41,379 nucleotides of DNA, from positions 1-41,379 of the forward strand of contig NZ_JAIYEP010000037.1 in NCBI RefSeq assembly GCF_020515525.1, given 5' to 3'. The notes under the pieces are model-generated. The model was not told where the DNA came from. It did not search any database and worked only from the letters and a program-made list of their open reading frames with translations. Position 1 is the stretch's first letter. Each line of letters starts with the position of its first letter. The position numbers were made by a program, and so were the translations under genes. Positions 7,267 to 15,757 of the stretch are shown piece after piece. This DNA comes from Rhodococcus yananensis. GTDB lineage: Bacteria > Actinomycetota > Actinomycetes > Mycobacteriales > Mycobacteriaceae.

Positions 7267-8673
7267 ATGGTCACATTTGCACTCCAGAACCCGAACACCG
7301 GTACCGAAGAAGAGCAATTCGAACGAATCGACGACACAGACCGAGATGCGATCCTTGATCGCGCCACCGAAGCGCAGCGCAGTTGGCAGGAGACCTCCGT
7401 CGACCAGCGCGCGGATGTTCTCCGCGCCGTCGCCGATCTCTATGAACAGCACAAGGATCGGCTGATCGACTACATGGGCCGGGAGATGGGCAAGCTCCGG
7501 CCGTGGGGCGCGGCCGAACTGGACATCGTGGTGGGCATCTACCGCTGGTACGCAGACAACGCCCACCAACTGCTCGCGCCCGAGGAACTCCCGGCGCAGG
7601 GCGCGGACCGTTCGTACGTGGTCAAGCGGCCGCTCGGAGTGATCCTGGGAATCATGCCGTGAAACTTTCCGTACTACCAGGTCGCGCGGTGGGCGGCCCC
7701 CAACCTGCTGCTCGGAAATGCGCTGGTGCTCAAGCACGCGGGGATCTGCCCGCTCTCCTCCCAGGCGTGCGAGGACCTCCTGATCGAGGCCGGATTGCCG
7801 CGTGGCGTGTTCCAGAACATCTACGCTTCCGGCTCGCAGATGGAACCCTTCATCGCAGACAAGCGGATCCAGGGTGTTTCCCTCACCGGATCCGAAGGCG
7901 CCGGTTCTGCAGTGGCAAAGACGGCCGGGGAACACTATAAGAAGTCACTGCTCGAGCTGGGTGGAAACGACCCCTTCCTCGTGTTGGATGCCGAGAACCT
8001 GGAGTGGGTACTGGACCGATACGTGGACATCCGGATGTTTGCAACGGGCCAGGCGTGCAATGCGCCGAAGCGGCTCATCGTGCAGCCGGAATTCTACGAC
8101 CGCACGGTCGCCTACCTGGAAAAGGCGATCGGCGCGCTCACGGTGGGTGCCTATGACGATCCGGATGCCGACGTAGGCCCGCTCAGCTCGATCGGTGCCC
8201 GCGACGAGATCGTCGACCGCCTCGCCACCGCGGCACGCGAGGGGACCGCCACGATCCGGGTGGGCGGGAAGAAGATCGACCGTGACGGCGCGTACATGGA
8301 GCCGGCCCTGCTCACGGATGTGGATCCGTCCGCAGATGTGGGGTGCAACGAGATCTTCGGTCCGGTCGCGATCGTGTACAAGGCGAACGGGGTGGACGAG
8401 GCCGTGCGCATTGCCAACGAGGAATCCGAGTACGGACTGTCCAGCTCGGTATGGTCCTCGGACGTCGACAAGGCGCACGAGGTGGCTGCGCGGCTCAAGG
8501 ACGGCATGACGTTCGTCAACGAGCATGCGGTCACCGCAGCCGGCCTGCCTTTCGGCGGTGTCGGCCGTTCCGGCTACGGCCGCGAGCTGGCGCAGTGGGG
8601 CGTGGGCGAGTTCGTCAACGAGAAACTGATCCGTGTGTCCGGACAGCGCAGCGCTGGTCTGTCGCCCACATGA
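7267..8673 (+). pseudogene. Aldehyde dehydrogenase (succinate-semialdehyde type) with in-frame TGA
   Basis: Reading in one frame gives a complete ALDH of about 468 codons with a single stop, TGA at 7660-7662 (codon 132). It falls exactly where the conserved P-W-N-F-P motif is expected: the sequence reads M-P-stop-N-F-P-Y-Y-Q-V, so one G to A change of TGG explains it. Everything else is intact, including F-L-V-L-D-A, the catalytic Cys in G-Q-A-C-N-A-P-K-R (codon 264) and the E-I-F-G-P-V motif. The second part could start at an internal ATG/GTG but would lack the NAD-site Asn region. The family oxidises succinate semialdehyde or related aldehydes with NAD(P). A second, intact SSADH (gabD2) lies 20 kb away. 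The alternatives are a base-calling error or stop-codon readthrough. Confidence 0.85.
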
Positions 8674-8691
8674 GCTTCGGTCCGGGACAGA

Positions 8692-9432
8692 TCAGCCGAG
8701 CGGCAACTCAGCGAAAATGCTTGTCGGCTGGGTTGATCCGCCTTCCGGCTCCACACTGAATCCCAATGCGGTCGCATCCGAGATGCCTTCGAGCACAGCC
8801 GTGGTCGACGGTGCGACGTCGGCGGGTGTCATGGTGCCTGCGGCAGTCGCGCCGTCGGGTCCGATCAGCCACATCTGGTAGACGGTGCCGTCGGTCGGCG
8901 GCGCGACGTTGTTCATCACCAGCACACCGGCGTCGACGTCCTTCGAATACACGACCGTCGCCGTACCGCCCCCCTCGATCGAACCCGAGGTGGTGCGCAC
9001 GTCCTCGGCGGCGAGAACCTGCGCCGAGGTGGGGGGAGTGCCCTGGCCGATCTGGGTTGCCACGCCGATACCTGCGATGGCGATCACCACCGCCGCCGCT
9101 GCCGCCAGCAGGAAATAGCGTCGCCGGTTCCGGCGGGCCGACAGGTCGATCGGGGAATCGGGCGCAGAGGTATCCGGAGCAGTGCCGATGGTTTCGAGCA
9201 GACGGTGACGTACGTGGGCCGGCGGCTCGGCGACTGTCGCATGCGAAACCTGCGCCATCGTCTCGCGAACCTCGCGGACCTCGCGCCGGAATGCTGCGGC
9301 GACGTCGGAGTCGGCCTCGGCCACTCGCAGTTCGATTTCGCGGCGTTCGTCGTCCGAGACCGCATCCAGGGCGTACACAGCGGCGAGGTTGAGCAGATGG
9401 TCGTCGTCGAAGTCGAGAGGGCTACTCGTCAT
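8692..9432 (-). CDS. rskA: Anti-sigma-K factor RskA
   Basis: 246 residues. A cytoplasmic N-terminal anti-sigma domain (about 10-75: L-L-N-L-A-A-V-Y-A-L-D-A-V-S-D-D-E-R) is followed by one membrane segment (about 106-128) and an extracytoplasmic RskA domain (about 140-246, with V-Y-Q-M-W-L-I-G-P-D-G). It lacks the zinc HxxxCxxC motif, as mycobacterial RskA does. RskA holds SigK inactive at the membrane and releases it after regulated proteolysis. Its start lies inside the end of sigK (11-nt overlap), so synthesis is coupled. It is the last gene of the operon and converges on the broken ALDH. Confidence 0.93.
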   Translation of the reverse strand: MTSSPLDFDDDHLLNLAAVYALDAVSDDERREIELRVAEADSDVAAAFRREVREVRETMAQVSHATVAEPPAHVRHRLLETIGTAPDTSAPDSPIDLSARRNRRRYFLLAAAAAVVIAIAGIGVATQIGQGTPPTSAQVLAAEDVRTTSGSIEGGGTATVVYSKDVDAGVLVMNNVAPPTDGTVYQMWLIGPDGATAAGTMTPADVAPSTTAVLEGISDATALGFSVEPEGGSTQPTSIFAELPLG

Positions 9433-9997
9433 CGCTGGTCACCCCCAGACAGTTCTTCAAGCGGATCAGGCCGTCCCTGATTCTCGATTTGATGGTCGGC
9501 AGCGTCGAGGCCAGTCGTTCCGACACTTCGCGATACGTGAGCCCGCCGTAGTATGCGAGCTCGACCGACTGGCGCTGCAGATCGGTCAGCGTACCCAGAC
9601 AATCGAGGACCTGTCGTGTGTCGTCGCGGCGGAGCGCTTCGTCGCTGACGCTGTCGAACTCGGTGGGCGTGGTCAGGGCGCCGTAGCGGGACTCCCGTTC
9701 GGCGCCGGACTGCTCGGCGCGCACCCGGTCGACGGCCCGGCGATGCGCCAGCGTGATCAGCCACGCGAGTGCAGACCCCTGCGTGCGATCGAACCCCGGC
9801 GCCGTGCGCCATACCTGCAGGTAGACCTCCTGCAGTGTTTCTTCGCTGTAGCCGGGATCGCGCAGTACCCGCAACACCATGCCGTACGCCCGAGCTCGCG
9901 TCAGGTCGTAGAACTGCGCGAAGGCAGCCGAATCCTCCGCCGCGACTCGATCGAGCAACGCTTCGAGTGTGTCGGTTCCGCCACCGACGTCGGTCAT
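9422..9997 (-). CDS. sigK: ECF sigma factor SigK
   Basis: 191 residues from the ATG of M-T-D-V-G-G-G-T-D. The long upstream open frame is not protein-like and is excluded. Region 2 (about 24-95) contains E-E-T-L-Q-E-V-Y-L-Q-V-W and A-L-A-W-L-I-T-L-A-H-R-R-A-V-D-R-V-R (promoter melting and -10 recognition). Region 4 (about 130-185) contains L-A-Y-Y-G-G-L-T-Y-R-E-V-S-E-R-L and L-P-T-I-K-S-R-I-R-D-G-L (the -35 helix-turn-helix). With rskA directly downstream and the lipid-modifying genes upstream, the order equals Rv0449c-Rv0444c of M. tuberculosis. Two SigK-like promoters occur at 14.9-15.0 kb, one of them in front of its own operon. Confidence 0.94.
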   Translation of the reverse strand: MTDVGGGTDTLEALLDRVAAEDSAAFAQFYDLTRARAYGMVLRVLRDPGYSEETLQEVYLQVWRTAPGFDRTQGSALAWLITLAHRRAVDRVRAEQSGAERESRYGALTTPTEFDSVSDEALRRDDTRQVLDCLGTLTDLQRQSVELAYYGGLTYREVSERLASTLPTIKSRIRDGLIRLKNCLGVTSDDE

Positions 9998-10110
9998 GGT
10001 CCGTGTCCGCTCATCGGACGAAACACTAGCCGGACGAATCGGGCCGCTCAACCTGCACCCACCTGGATGTGGCCCGGTCACGAGTGGCAGCGACGCATCG
10101 AGCACGCCGA

Positions 10111-10920
10111 TCATCTCCTGTGGACGCGCGACCGCGGGGGCCGCGGAAGGAAATACGACGTTCGCTGCTGGTACTCGGGATAGCCGGGCCGTTTCGACAT
10201 GGACTGTTCGAGCAGCCGCGCACCTGTCGCGTAGACGAGGAAGTACGTCATGATCGCGGGTGAGGCCACAGTGACTGCTCCGGGCCACACACTCGCCGCG
10301 ATCAGCCATACGCCCCACCACACGGCGGCGTCACCGAAATAGTTGGGATGACGCGTCCACGCCCACAGCCCGCGGTCCATGATCCGGCCACGGTTCGCGG
10401 GGTCGGCCTTGAACCGGCGCAGTTGCAGGTCTCCGATCGCCTCGAACAACACACCGACGATCCACGCGGCGACACCGACCCAGAGCACCAGTGTGCCGAA
10501 GTCGCGGGTGGGCCCGAGCACCGCCGAGACCTGGATCGGCAGCGACACGAACCATTGGGCCGCGCCCTGGGTCACGAAGACCTTGCGGATGATCGTGGCG
10601 ATCGAGTGGTCACCCGCGCGTTCGAGCATGTCCGTGTAGCGGGGGTCTTCACCTTTGCCGAGCGACTTGCGGTACATGTGCCATGTCAACCGAAGTCCCC
10701 ACACCGTCACAAGCGCCAGCAGGAGCATCCGTCGCGAGACGTCACCGCTGCCGAGCAGTGCCGAGGCGGCAGCCACCGCCACGAAACCGAGCCCCCACGA
10801 CACGTCCACCACGTTGTACCGGCCGATGCGGTGCCCGATCGCGAAGGTGACCGCCTGGATCGCGGCGAGCAGCACCACCGCGGACACGGTGATGAGCACG
10901 AACTCCGACCAGGCGTTCAT
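10111..10920 (-). CDS. DUF1295 integral membrane protein (steroid 5-alpha-reductase-like fold)
   Basis: 269 residues from the ATG overlapping the stop of the methyltransferase gene (ATGA). Several hydrophobic helices and the C-terminal signature R-H-P-N-Y-F-G-D-A-A-V-W-W-G-V-W place it in DUF1295, related to the ICMT/5-alpha-reductase superfamily that reduces or methylates lipid substrates in the membrane. The equivalent M. tuberculosis gene is Rv0446c. Together with the cyclopropane-type methyltransferase and the FAD oxidoreductase it probably modifies membrane fatty acyl chains, although its reaction is not established. A gap of about 113 nt to sigK shows no clear promoter. Confidence 0.88.
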   Translation of the reverse strand: MNAWSEFVLITVSAVVLLAAIQAVTFAIGHRIGRYNVVDVSWGLGFVAVAAASALLGSGDVSRRMLLLALVTVWGLRLTWHMYRKSLGKGEDPRYTDMLERAGDHSIATIIRKVFVTQGAAQWFVSLPIQVSAVLGPTRDFGTLVLWVGVAAWIVGVLFEAIGDLQLRRFKADPANRGRIMDRGLWAWTRHPNYFGDAAVWWGVWLIAASVWPGAVTVASPAIMTYFLVYATGARLLEQSMSKRPGYPEYQQRTSYFLPRPPRSRVHRR

Positions 10921-12224
10921 CGCGCGCCCTCCTTCCGGAACACGATCTGCTGGACGTCGAGATAGCCCGAGCGGAACCCGGCCTCCGAGTACGCGAGATA
11001 GAACTCCCACATTCGCCGGAACACGGCATCGAATCCGAGATCCGCGACACGGTCCGTGTGCGTGGTGAAACGTTCCCGCCACAATCGCAGGGTCTCGGCG
11101 TAGTGGTCGCCGAATCGCAGACGATCGACGGTGCGCAGCGACGTCAGCGAGCGCGTGATCACGTCGATCGATTCGGTCGACGGCAGCAACCCGCCCGGGA
11201 AGATGTACTTGTGGATCCACGTGTAGCTGTCGCGCGTCTCGGCCATCCGGTCGTGCGGCATCGTGATGGCCTGCAGCGCGACGAGGCCACCGGGCCGCAA
11301 CAGCCGGTCGAGTGTCCGGAAGTACGTGGGCCAGTAGTCGTATCCGACCGCCTCGATCATTTCCACCGAGACGACCGCGTCGTATTCGCCGTCCACTGCC
11401 CGGTAGTCGAGGAGATCGATCTGTACGCGGTCGGACAGACCGGCCTCCGCCACCCGCCTGCGGGCCAGCGCCTGTTGTTCGGTCGAGAGCGTCACAGAGC
11501 GCACGGTGGCACCACGCTTCGCGGCACGCACGCTCAGTTCACCCCAGCCGGTACCGATTTCGAGGAGCCGCGTTCCAGCGCGCACGTCCGCGGCATCGAG
11601 CAACCGGTCGATCTTGCGGTGCTGGGACGTCTCGAGAGCATCCCACCGTGCGGGGAGCTCGTCGAACAGCGCACTCGAGTAGGTCATGGACCCGTCCAGA
11701 AACGTTTCGAACAAGGCGTTCGACAGGTCGTAGTGGCGGGAGATGTTGGAGCGGGTGTTCTCCTCGGTGTTCCGTTCCCCAGTGGGTTGCGCCGCGACGA
11801 CGAACCGGCGCAGACGCCGGAGCGGCAACGGGATCAGCGTCCCGATCTCGGCGGCGAACGGGGTGAGTACTGCGACGGGGTCCGACGCGGTCCAGTCGCC
11901 TGCCATGTAGGCCTCACCGAAACCGACGAGTCCACCGCGGCCGAGCCGTCGGGCGAACGACTCCGGACGACGGATGATCATCCTGGGCAGAATCCGAGAA
12001 TCAATGCTGTTGCTGCTTCCTGCCGCACCGCCGCCTCCGAGCACGGTTCCGTCGGGGTATTCCACCCGCACGTCCAGGCGCGCAGCAGCATTGCGGAACA
12101 ACCGGTCGGCGATCACCGCAGCGACGCGGGTGCGGAGTCCCCCTGGGACTGACGCCAGGTCGGGCCATCTCGTCGGGTCGACGCTCACACGCGGGGTGAG
12201 CAGTTCGAGTTCGGGTGTGCTCAT
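10917..12224 (-). CDS. Cyclopropane-fatty-acid-synthase-family methyltransferase (UfaA1-like)
   Basis: 435 residues from the ATG of M-S-T-P-E-L-E-L-L. The N-terminal lipid-binding part (about 45-140) is followed by the SAM domain with L-L-E-I-G-T-G-W-G-E-L-S (G-x-G-x-G motif) and the family motifs S-N-I-S-R-H-Y-D-L-S-N-A-L-F and S-V-E-M-I-E-A-V-G. The enzyme transfers a methyl/methylene group from SAM to a double bond of phospholipid acyl chains. In actinobacteria, relatives make cyclopropane, 10-methylene or 10-methyl chains when paired with a flavoprotein. Here a flavoprotein gene is in the same operon, so a methyl-branched product is plausible. This is the counterpart of Rv0447c (ufaA1). 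Confidence 0.93.
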   Translation of the reverse strand: MSTPELELLTPRVSVDPTRWPDLASVPGGLRTRVAAVIADRLFRNAAARLDVRVEYPDGTVLGGGGAAGSSNSIDSRILPRMIIRRPESFARRLGRGGLVGFGEAYMAGDWTASDPVAVLTPFAAEIGTLIPLPLRRLRRFVVAAQPTGERNTEENTRSNISRHYDLSNALFETFLDGSMTYSSALFDELPARWDALETSQHRKIDRLLDAADVRAGTRLLEIGTGWGELSVRAAKRGATVRSVTLSTEQQALARRRVAEAGLSDRVQIDLLDYRAVDGEYDAVVSVEMIEAVGYDYWPTYFRTLDRLLRPGGLVALQAITMPHDRMAETRDSYTWIHKYIFPGGLLPSTESIDVITRSLTSLRTVDRLRFGDHYAETLRLWRERFTTHTDRVADLGFDAVFRRMWEFYLAYSEAGFRSGYLDVQQIVFRKEGAR

Positions 12225-12235
12225 CGGGCACTCTC

Positions 12236-12970
12236 CTATAGGTGTCTGTGGGCCGAGGGCGCTGCAGGGCGCGGGACGAGGGGGAGTCCACGCAGCCACA
12301 GCCCGACGCCCTGTCTCCGGATGCGAGCCGAGACCATGTGCGGTGCAAGCGGATGAGTGAGCTGGGAGAGGGCGACGACCCCGAGTGTCGCCGGCCTGCC
12401 GGACCCGCGCATCGTGGCCGTGAAAGGCGGCTGTCCCTCGCGGTGTAGCGACACCTCGACATCGAGAAAGGGGCCTGGCTCCGCGACCCGCAGGGTGTAA
12501 CTGCCGGTGACCTCATTGAACGGGGAGACGTAGAAGACCTTGTCGGCCTCCGCGTAGCCCGAGGCATCCGGCCTCAGCAGATAACAGTGCCGCCCCCCGT
12601 AGGTGTTGTGCACCTCGGCAACAACGCACACGAGTGTTCCGCCGGGATCGTGACACCAGAACAGCGTCAGCGGATCGAAGACGTGACCGAGTACCCGCGC
12701 GTTCAGCAGCGCGGTGATACGTCCGCCGTCGAGGTCGATTCCCTCGCCCGCGAGATACGCGTCGATCCGCTCTCGGAGCGTCGCGTCCGGGCGGGTGTCG
12801 TCGAAGTGATCGGCGGGGTCGAACCGGGCGAACGGACGCAACCACCACGGCAGCACCGGAAGGTCGTCGAGGTCGATGTACCAGCTGTAGCTTCGGTATT
12901 CGAATGCGTGCCGTATCGGTGCGCGCCGAACGTGTCCGATTCTGGTGCGGTAGAGCCACGCCGTGGTCAC
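12236..12970 (-). CDS. DUF1365 protein
   Basis: 244 residues starting at a GTG that overlaps the stop of the FAD oxidoreductase by 4 nt (GTGA). Conserved family blocks are visible: H-V-R-R-A-P-I-R-H-A-F-E-Y-R near the N-terminus, N-A-R-V-L-G-H-V-F-D-P-L-T-L-F-W-C and N-T-Y-G-G-R-H-C-Y-L-L. DUF1365 proteins are nearly always encoded between a FAD-dependent amine-oxidase-like protein and a cyclopropane synthase homologue, as here. Their biochemical role is unknown, and lipid binding or enzyme assembly in fatty-acid modification is inferred from this linkage. This is the Rv0448c counterpart. Confidence 0.9.
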   Translation of the reverse strand: MTTAWLYRTRIGHVRRAPIRHAFEYRSYSWYIDLDDLPVLPWWLRPFARFDPADHFDDTRPDATLRERIDAYLAGEGIDLDGGRITALLNARVLGHVFDPLTLFWCHDPGGTLVCVVAEVHNTYGGRHCYLLRPDASGYAEADKVFYVSPFNEVTGSYTLRVAEPGPFLDVEVSLHREGQPPFTATMRGSGRPATLGVVALSQLTHPLAPHMVSARIRRQGVGLWLRGLPLVPRPAAPSAHRHL

Positions 12971-14280
12971 GGGGACACCTCCGCCCTGATGTAGGAAGGT
13001 GCACTCCACTCGACGCCGAGCCGCCGAGCGGCCTCCACGCCGGACCGGGCGCCGTCTTCGTGGAATCCCCACCCGTGGTATGCGCCGGCGAATACGATTC
13101 TGCTGTCTCCGATCTCGGGCAGACGCGCCTGTGCTGCAGTCGATTCGGGCGTGTACAGCGGATGCTCGTACGTCATCTCCGCGATCACCTTGCGGGGGTC
13201 GACGAGATGCGCACCGCCGAGGGTGACGAGGAATCGCCGATCCGTGACCGTGGTCAGCCGCATCAATCTGGTCATGTCGTAAGTGACGATCACGCCCTCG
13301 GGTCCGGTGTCGGCGGGCGTCAGATAGTTCCACGACGCGCGGGCGCGCTCATTACGGGGCAGCAGCGACGTGTCGGTGTGCAGCTGCGCATGATTCGTCG
13401 AATACGGTAGCGCGCTGAGTATCCGGCTCTCCTGCGGAGTCGGGTGGGCGAGCATCGCAAGAGCCGCAGATGGATGCACGGCGATGACGGCCGCGTCGAA
13501 CCACCGCACATCTCCGTCGCCGACGATCATGCACACTCCGTCATCCGTCCGCTCGACGCTGTGCACCGGAGTGTCCACGAGCACCTCGTCGAGCCGGCTC
13601 GCGAGTGTGTCGACGTAGGTGCTCGACCCGCCGGTCACGGTGCGCCAGGTGGGCGAACCGAAGACGGTGAGCATGCCATGGTGGTCGAGGAACCGGAAGA
13701 GGTAGCGAGCGGGATAGCGGGTGGCCAGCGCCGGGTCGCACGACCACACCGCGGCGACGAGAGGAGTCATGAAATGATCGATAAAGAACGGGGATAAGCC
13801 ATTCCGTTCGAGAAAAGCCTCTAGCGGCTCGTCCTTCCCGTCGTCGCCCGATTCGAGTAGGGCCAGCGCGGCGCGGTGGAAACGCAGTATCTCAACCAGC
13901 ATCCGGAGGTAACGCGGCTTCGTGAACGACCGCCAGGTGGGAAAGAGCCCCGGAAGACCCTTCGCTCCCGCATATTCGACTCCGGTCGGGTCGGAGCGGA
14001 TCGACATCGACATGTCGCTCTCCTGAGTGGCGACACCGAGCTCGTCGAACAGGCGTAACAGTGTGGGGTAGGTTCGGTCGTTGTGCACGATGAAGCCCGT
14101 GTCGACCGCGACTTCCTGCCCGTCCTCGAGCGTGAGGTGATGGGTGTGGGCATGGCCACCGAGGCGTGAGTCCGCCTCGAACAGGGTCACACGGTCGCGC
14201 CGGGACAATACGTGGGCGGCGCTGAGCCCGGCGACGCCGCTGCCCACCACGGCGATGGAACGGGACGGTTCACGCGTCAT
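12967..14280 (-). CDS. FAD-dependent amine-oxidase-like oxidoreductase
   Basis: 437 residues. The dinucleotide-binding motif A-V-V-G-S-G-V-A-G-L-S-A-A and the Glu-containing strand L-F-E-A-D-S-R-L-G-G-H are at the extreme N-terminus. The C-terminal FAD motif is present as I-V-F-A-G-A-Y-H-G-W-G-F-H-E-D-G. Family members act on lipid chains or carotenoid-like substrates. Next to a cyclopropane-synthase homologue they are candidates for reducing or desaturating the methylated acyl chain. This is the counterpart of Rv0449c. The start overlaps the upstream hydrolase stop by 11 nt, so it is translationally coupled within the SigK operon. Confidence 0.92.
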   Translation of the reverse strand: MTREPSRSIAVVGSGVAGLSAAHVLSRRDRVTLFEADSRLGGHAHTHHLTLEDGQEVAVDTGFIVHNDRTYPTLLRLFDELGVATQESDMSMSIRSDPTGVEYAGAKGLPGLFPTWRSFTKPRYLRMLVEILRFHRAALALLESGDDGKDEPLEAFLERNGLSPFFIDHFMTPLVAAVWSCDPALATRYPARYLFRFLDHHGMLTVFGSPTWRTVTGGSSTYVDTLASRLDEVLVDTPVHSVERTDDGVCMIVGDGDVRWFDAAVIAVHPSAALAMLAHPTPQESRILSALPYSTNHAQLHTDTSLLPRNERARASWNYLTPADTGPEGVIVTYDMTRLMRLTTVTDRRFLVTLGGAHLVDPRKVIAEMTYEHPLYTPESTAAQARLPEIGDSRIVFAGAYHGWGFHEDGARSGVEAARRLGVEWSAPSYIRAEVSP

Positions 14281-14902
14281 GGTTTCCTCCGGTAGAGCTC
14301 GTCTCGGGTGTCAAGGCATCGATGAGGAAGTCGGCGGTGACGGAGTGCCACCATCCGGGCCGGGTCAGCATGAAATGTCCCGCGCCGGGCAGCGGACACC
14401 ATGTTGCGTCGACTCCGCGCCGCAGGGCCGCCGCGGTCTGGGATTCGGCCGACGCGGGATCCGTCCAGCGGTCTCCGGTTCCGTGCGCCACCAGGAGCCG
14501 GCGTCCCGCAGGGATGAGTGCGGCGTCGTTGTCGGGCCACCAGGGGGCCAGCGCGACCACTGCTTCGACACCGTTCTGCGCGGCGAGATGTGCCGCGACC
14601 CGCCCGCCCATCGAATGTCCCACGAGGCCGATGCGGGTGTCGGGACGCCGATCGAGTGTCGCGTCGAGTGCACGCAGTGCGTCGTGCACGGGGCTCATCC
14701 GGTCGCCGTTCCAGCCGCGCACTCCGTACTGCACCTGGCCCACCGTGATGCCGTGACCCGTCAGCCTCGAACGTAACGCCTCGGTCAGCAGGGCCATTCG
14801 CACGCTCGTCAGATGCCACGGTCGTGTCCCCGCATGGCTCGAGGGTTTGCCACCGGGCAGTACGAGGACGTGCGCGCGTCCCCGAGGTGAAGTGGAATCC
14901 AT
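14270..14902 (-). CDS. Alpha/beta hydrolase, first gene of the SigK operon
   Basis: 210 residues with the nucleophile elbow G-L-V-G-H-S-M-G-G-R (Ser nucleophile), an acidic region near V-A-H-G-T-G-D-R-W-T-D and the late catalytic His in G-A-G-H-F-M-L. The opening V-L-V-L-P-G-G-K-P is typical of the dienelactone-hydrolase/BAAT-like family. The substrate is unknown, and a lipid or peroxide-derived ester would fit the operon. The ATG sits 7 nt after a SigK-like -10 element, so the message is probably leaderless. This gene is an addition relative to the core M. tuberculosis operon order. Confidence 0.88.
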   Translation of the reverse strand: MDSTSPRGRAHVLVLPGGKPSSHAGTRPWHLTSVRMALLTEALRSRLTGHGITVGQVQYGVRGWNGDRMSPVHDALRALDATLDRRPDTRIGLVGHSMGGRVAAHLAAQNGVEAVVALAPWWPDNDAALIPAGRRLLVAHGTGDRWTDPASAESQTAAALRRGVDATWCPLPGAGHFMLTRPGWWHSVTADFLIDALTPETSSTGGNHDA

Positions 14903-14909
14903 GCTCGGG

Positions 14910-14936
14910 CTTCGGTGCGGACGCGATTCCGGATGG
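14910..14936 (-). promoter_or_regulatory. SigK-type promoter of the sigK operon
   Basis: On the minus strand: CCATCC (14936-14931), a 15-nt spacer, then CCGAAG (14915-14910). The mycobacterial SigK consensus is CCATCC for -35 and CCGAAT for -10. The -10 ends 7 nt before the ATG at 14902, implying a leaderless transcript and autoregulation of sigK. Confidence 0.7.
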
Positions 14937-14972
14937 GTCACCGGCGCCGGAAAATTTTTCTTCCGCTCGCAC

Positions 14973-14999
14973 CCATCCCCCTGACCCGCAGCGGCGAAT
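14973..14999 (+). promoter_or_regulatory. SigK-type promoter of the fasciclin-lipocalin operon
   Basis: CCATCC (14973-14978), a 15-nt spacer, then GCGAAT (14994-14999). The arrangement and spacer length are the same as for the divergent promoter 40 bp away. The 5' UTR to the ATG at 15062 would be about 55 nt. Confidence 0.7.
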
Positions 15000-15061
15000 G
15001 ACTCTCCGACACACCTCATCGACGCGGTTCGAGGACCGCACGTACCGAAGGGAACGAGACG

Positions 15062-15727
15062 ATGGCGAATCGGACACGTAAGAGCTTGGCGCTTATCGGT
15101 ATCGGCGCTGCGGCGGTACTGAGCATCTCCGCCTGCACGTCGGACGACAGCTCCGACACCACGATGGATACGACCACCAGCACCATGACCGAAACCACCG
15201 CACCGATGGAGACCACGGAGTCGGCTGCGGCAATGCCGGCAGGCCTCGTCGGGCCCGGATGCGCCGCCTACGCAGAACAGGTGCCGACGGGCCCCGGTTC
15301 GGTTGAAGGTATGGCGCAGGAGAACGTGACCACTGCGGCATCGAACAACCCGATGCTCACCACGCTCACCGCGGCGGTCTCCGGGCAGCTCAACCCGGAC
15401 GTGAATCTCGTCGACACTCTCAACGGCGGCGAATTCACGGTGTTCGCGCCGGTGGACGACGCCTTCGCGGCGGTCGATCCCGCGACCATCGAGACGTTGA
15501 AGACCGATTCGGCGCTGCTGACCGATGTCCTCACCTACCATGTGGTCCCCGGTCAGATCGCGCCCGCCGATATCGCCGGCGAGCAGACCACCGTTCAGGG
15601 CGGCGCCGTCGAGGTCGCAGGCTCCGGTGACGAGTGGACAGTCAACGACGCCAACGTGATCTGCGGTGGCATCGAAACAGCGAACGCGACGGTCTACCTG
15701 ATCGACGGCGTCCTGATGCCGCAGTAG
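15062..15727 (+). CDS. Fasciclin-domain lipoprotein (MPT83/MPT70-like)
   Basis: 221 residues. A lipoprotein signal ends at the lipobox L-S-I-S-A-C (acylated Cys near residue 22), followed by a Thr/Ser-rich linker of about 35 residues (T-T-M-D-T-T-T-S). One FAS1 domain (about 85-221) shows the family motifs [11 protein letters not shown] and L-T-Y-H-V-V-P-G, and two Cys outside the lipobox could form a disulfide. In M. tuberculosis the homologues mpt83 and mpt70 are the main targets of SigK, and here the gene sits directly opposite the sigK operon behind a SigK-like promoter. It is a surface-exposed, probably adhesive or signalling protein. The RBS is a GAAGGGA upstream of the ATG. Confidence 0.94.
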   Translation: MANRTRKSLALIGIGAAAVLSISACTSDDSSDTTMDTTTSTMTETTAPMETTESAAAMPAGLVGPGCAAYAEQVPTGPGSVEGMAQENVTTAASNNPMLTTLTAAVSGQLNPDVNLVDTLNGGEFTVFAPVDDAFAAVDPATIETLKTDSALLTDVLTYHVVPGQIAPADIAGEQTTVQGGAVEVAGSGDEWTVNDANVICGGIETANATVYLIDGVLMPQ

Positions 15728-15757
15728 TACTGCCTCGGCAAGCAGAAGGGAGACCCC

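Noticed and set aside
7663-8673. A separate intact short dehydrogenase starting after the TGA
   Set aside because: It lacks the N-terminal cofactor-binding part and the PWNFP region, and both pieces align in one frame as a single ALDH.
9998-10321. N-terminal extension of SigK
   Set aside because: The extension is not sigma-like, and the ATG at 9997 gives a standard-length ECF sigma factor.
12967-13333. Extended N-terminus of the DUF1365 protein
   Set aside because: It is out-of-frame reading of the FAD oxidoreductase gene. The GTG at 12970 with a GTGA overlap is the natural start.
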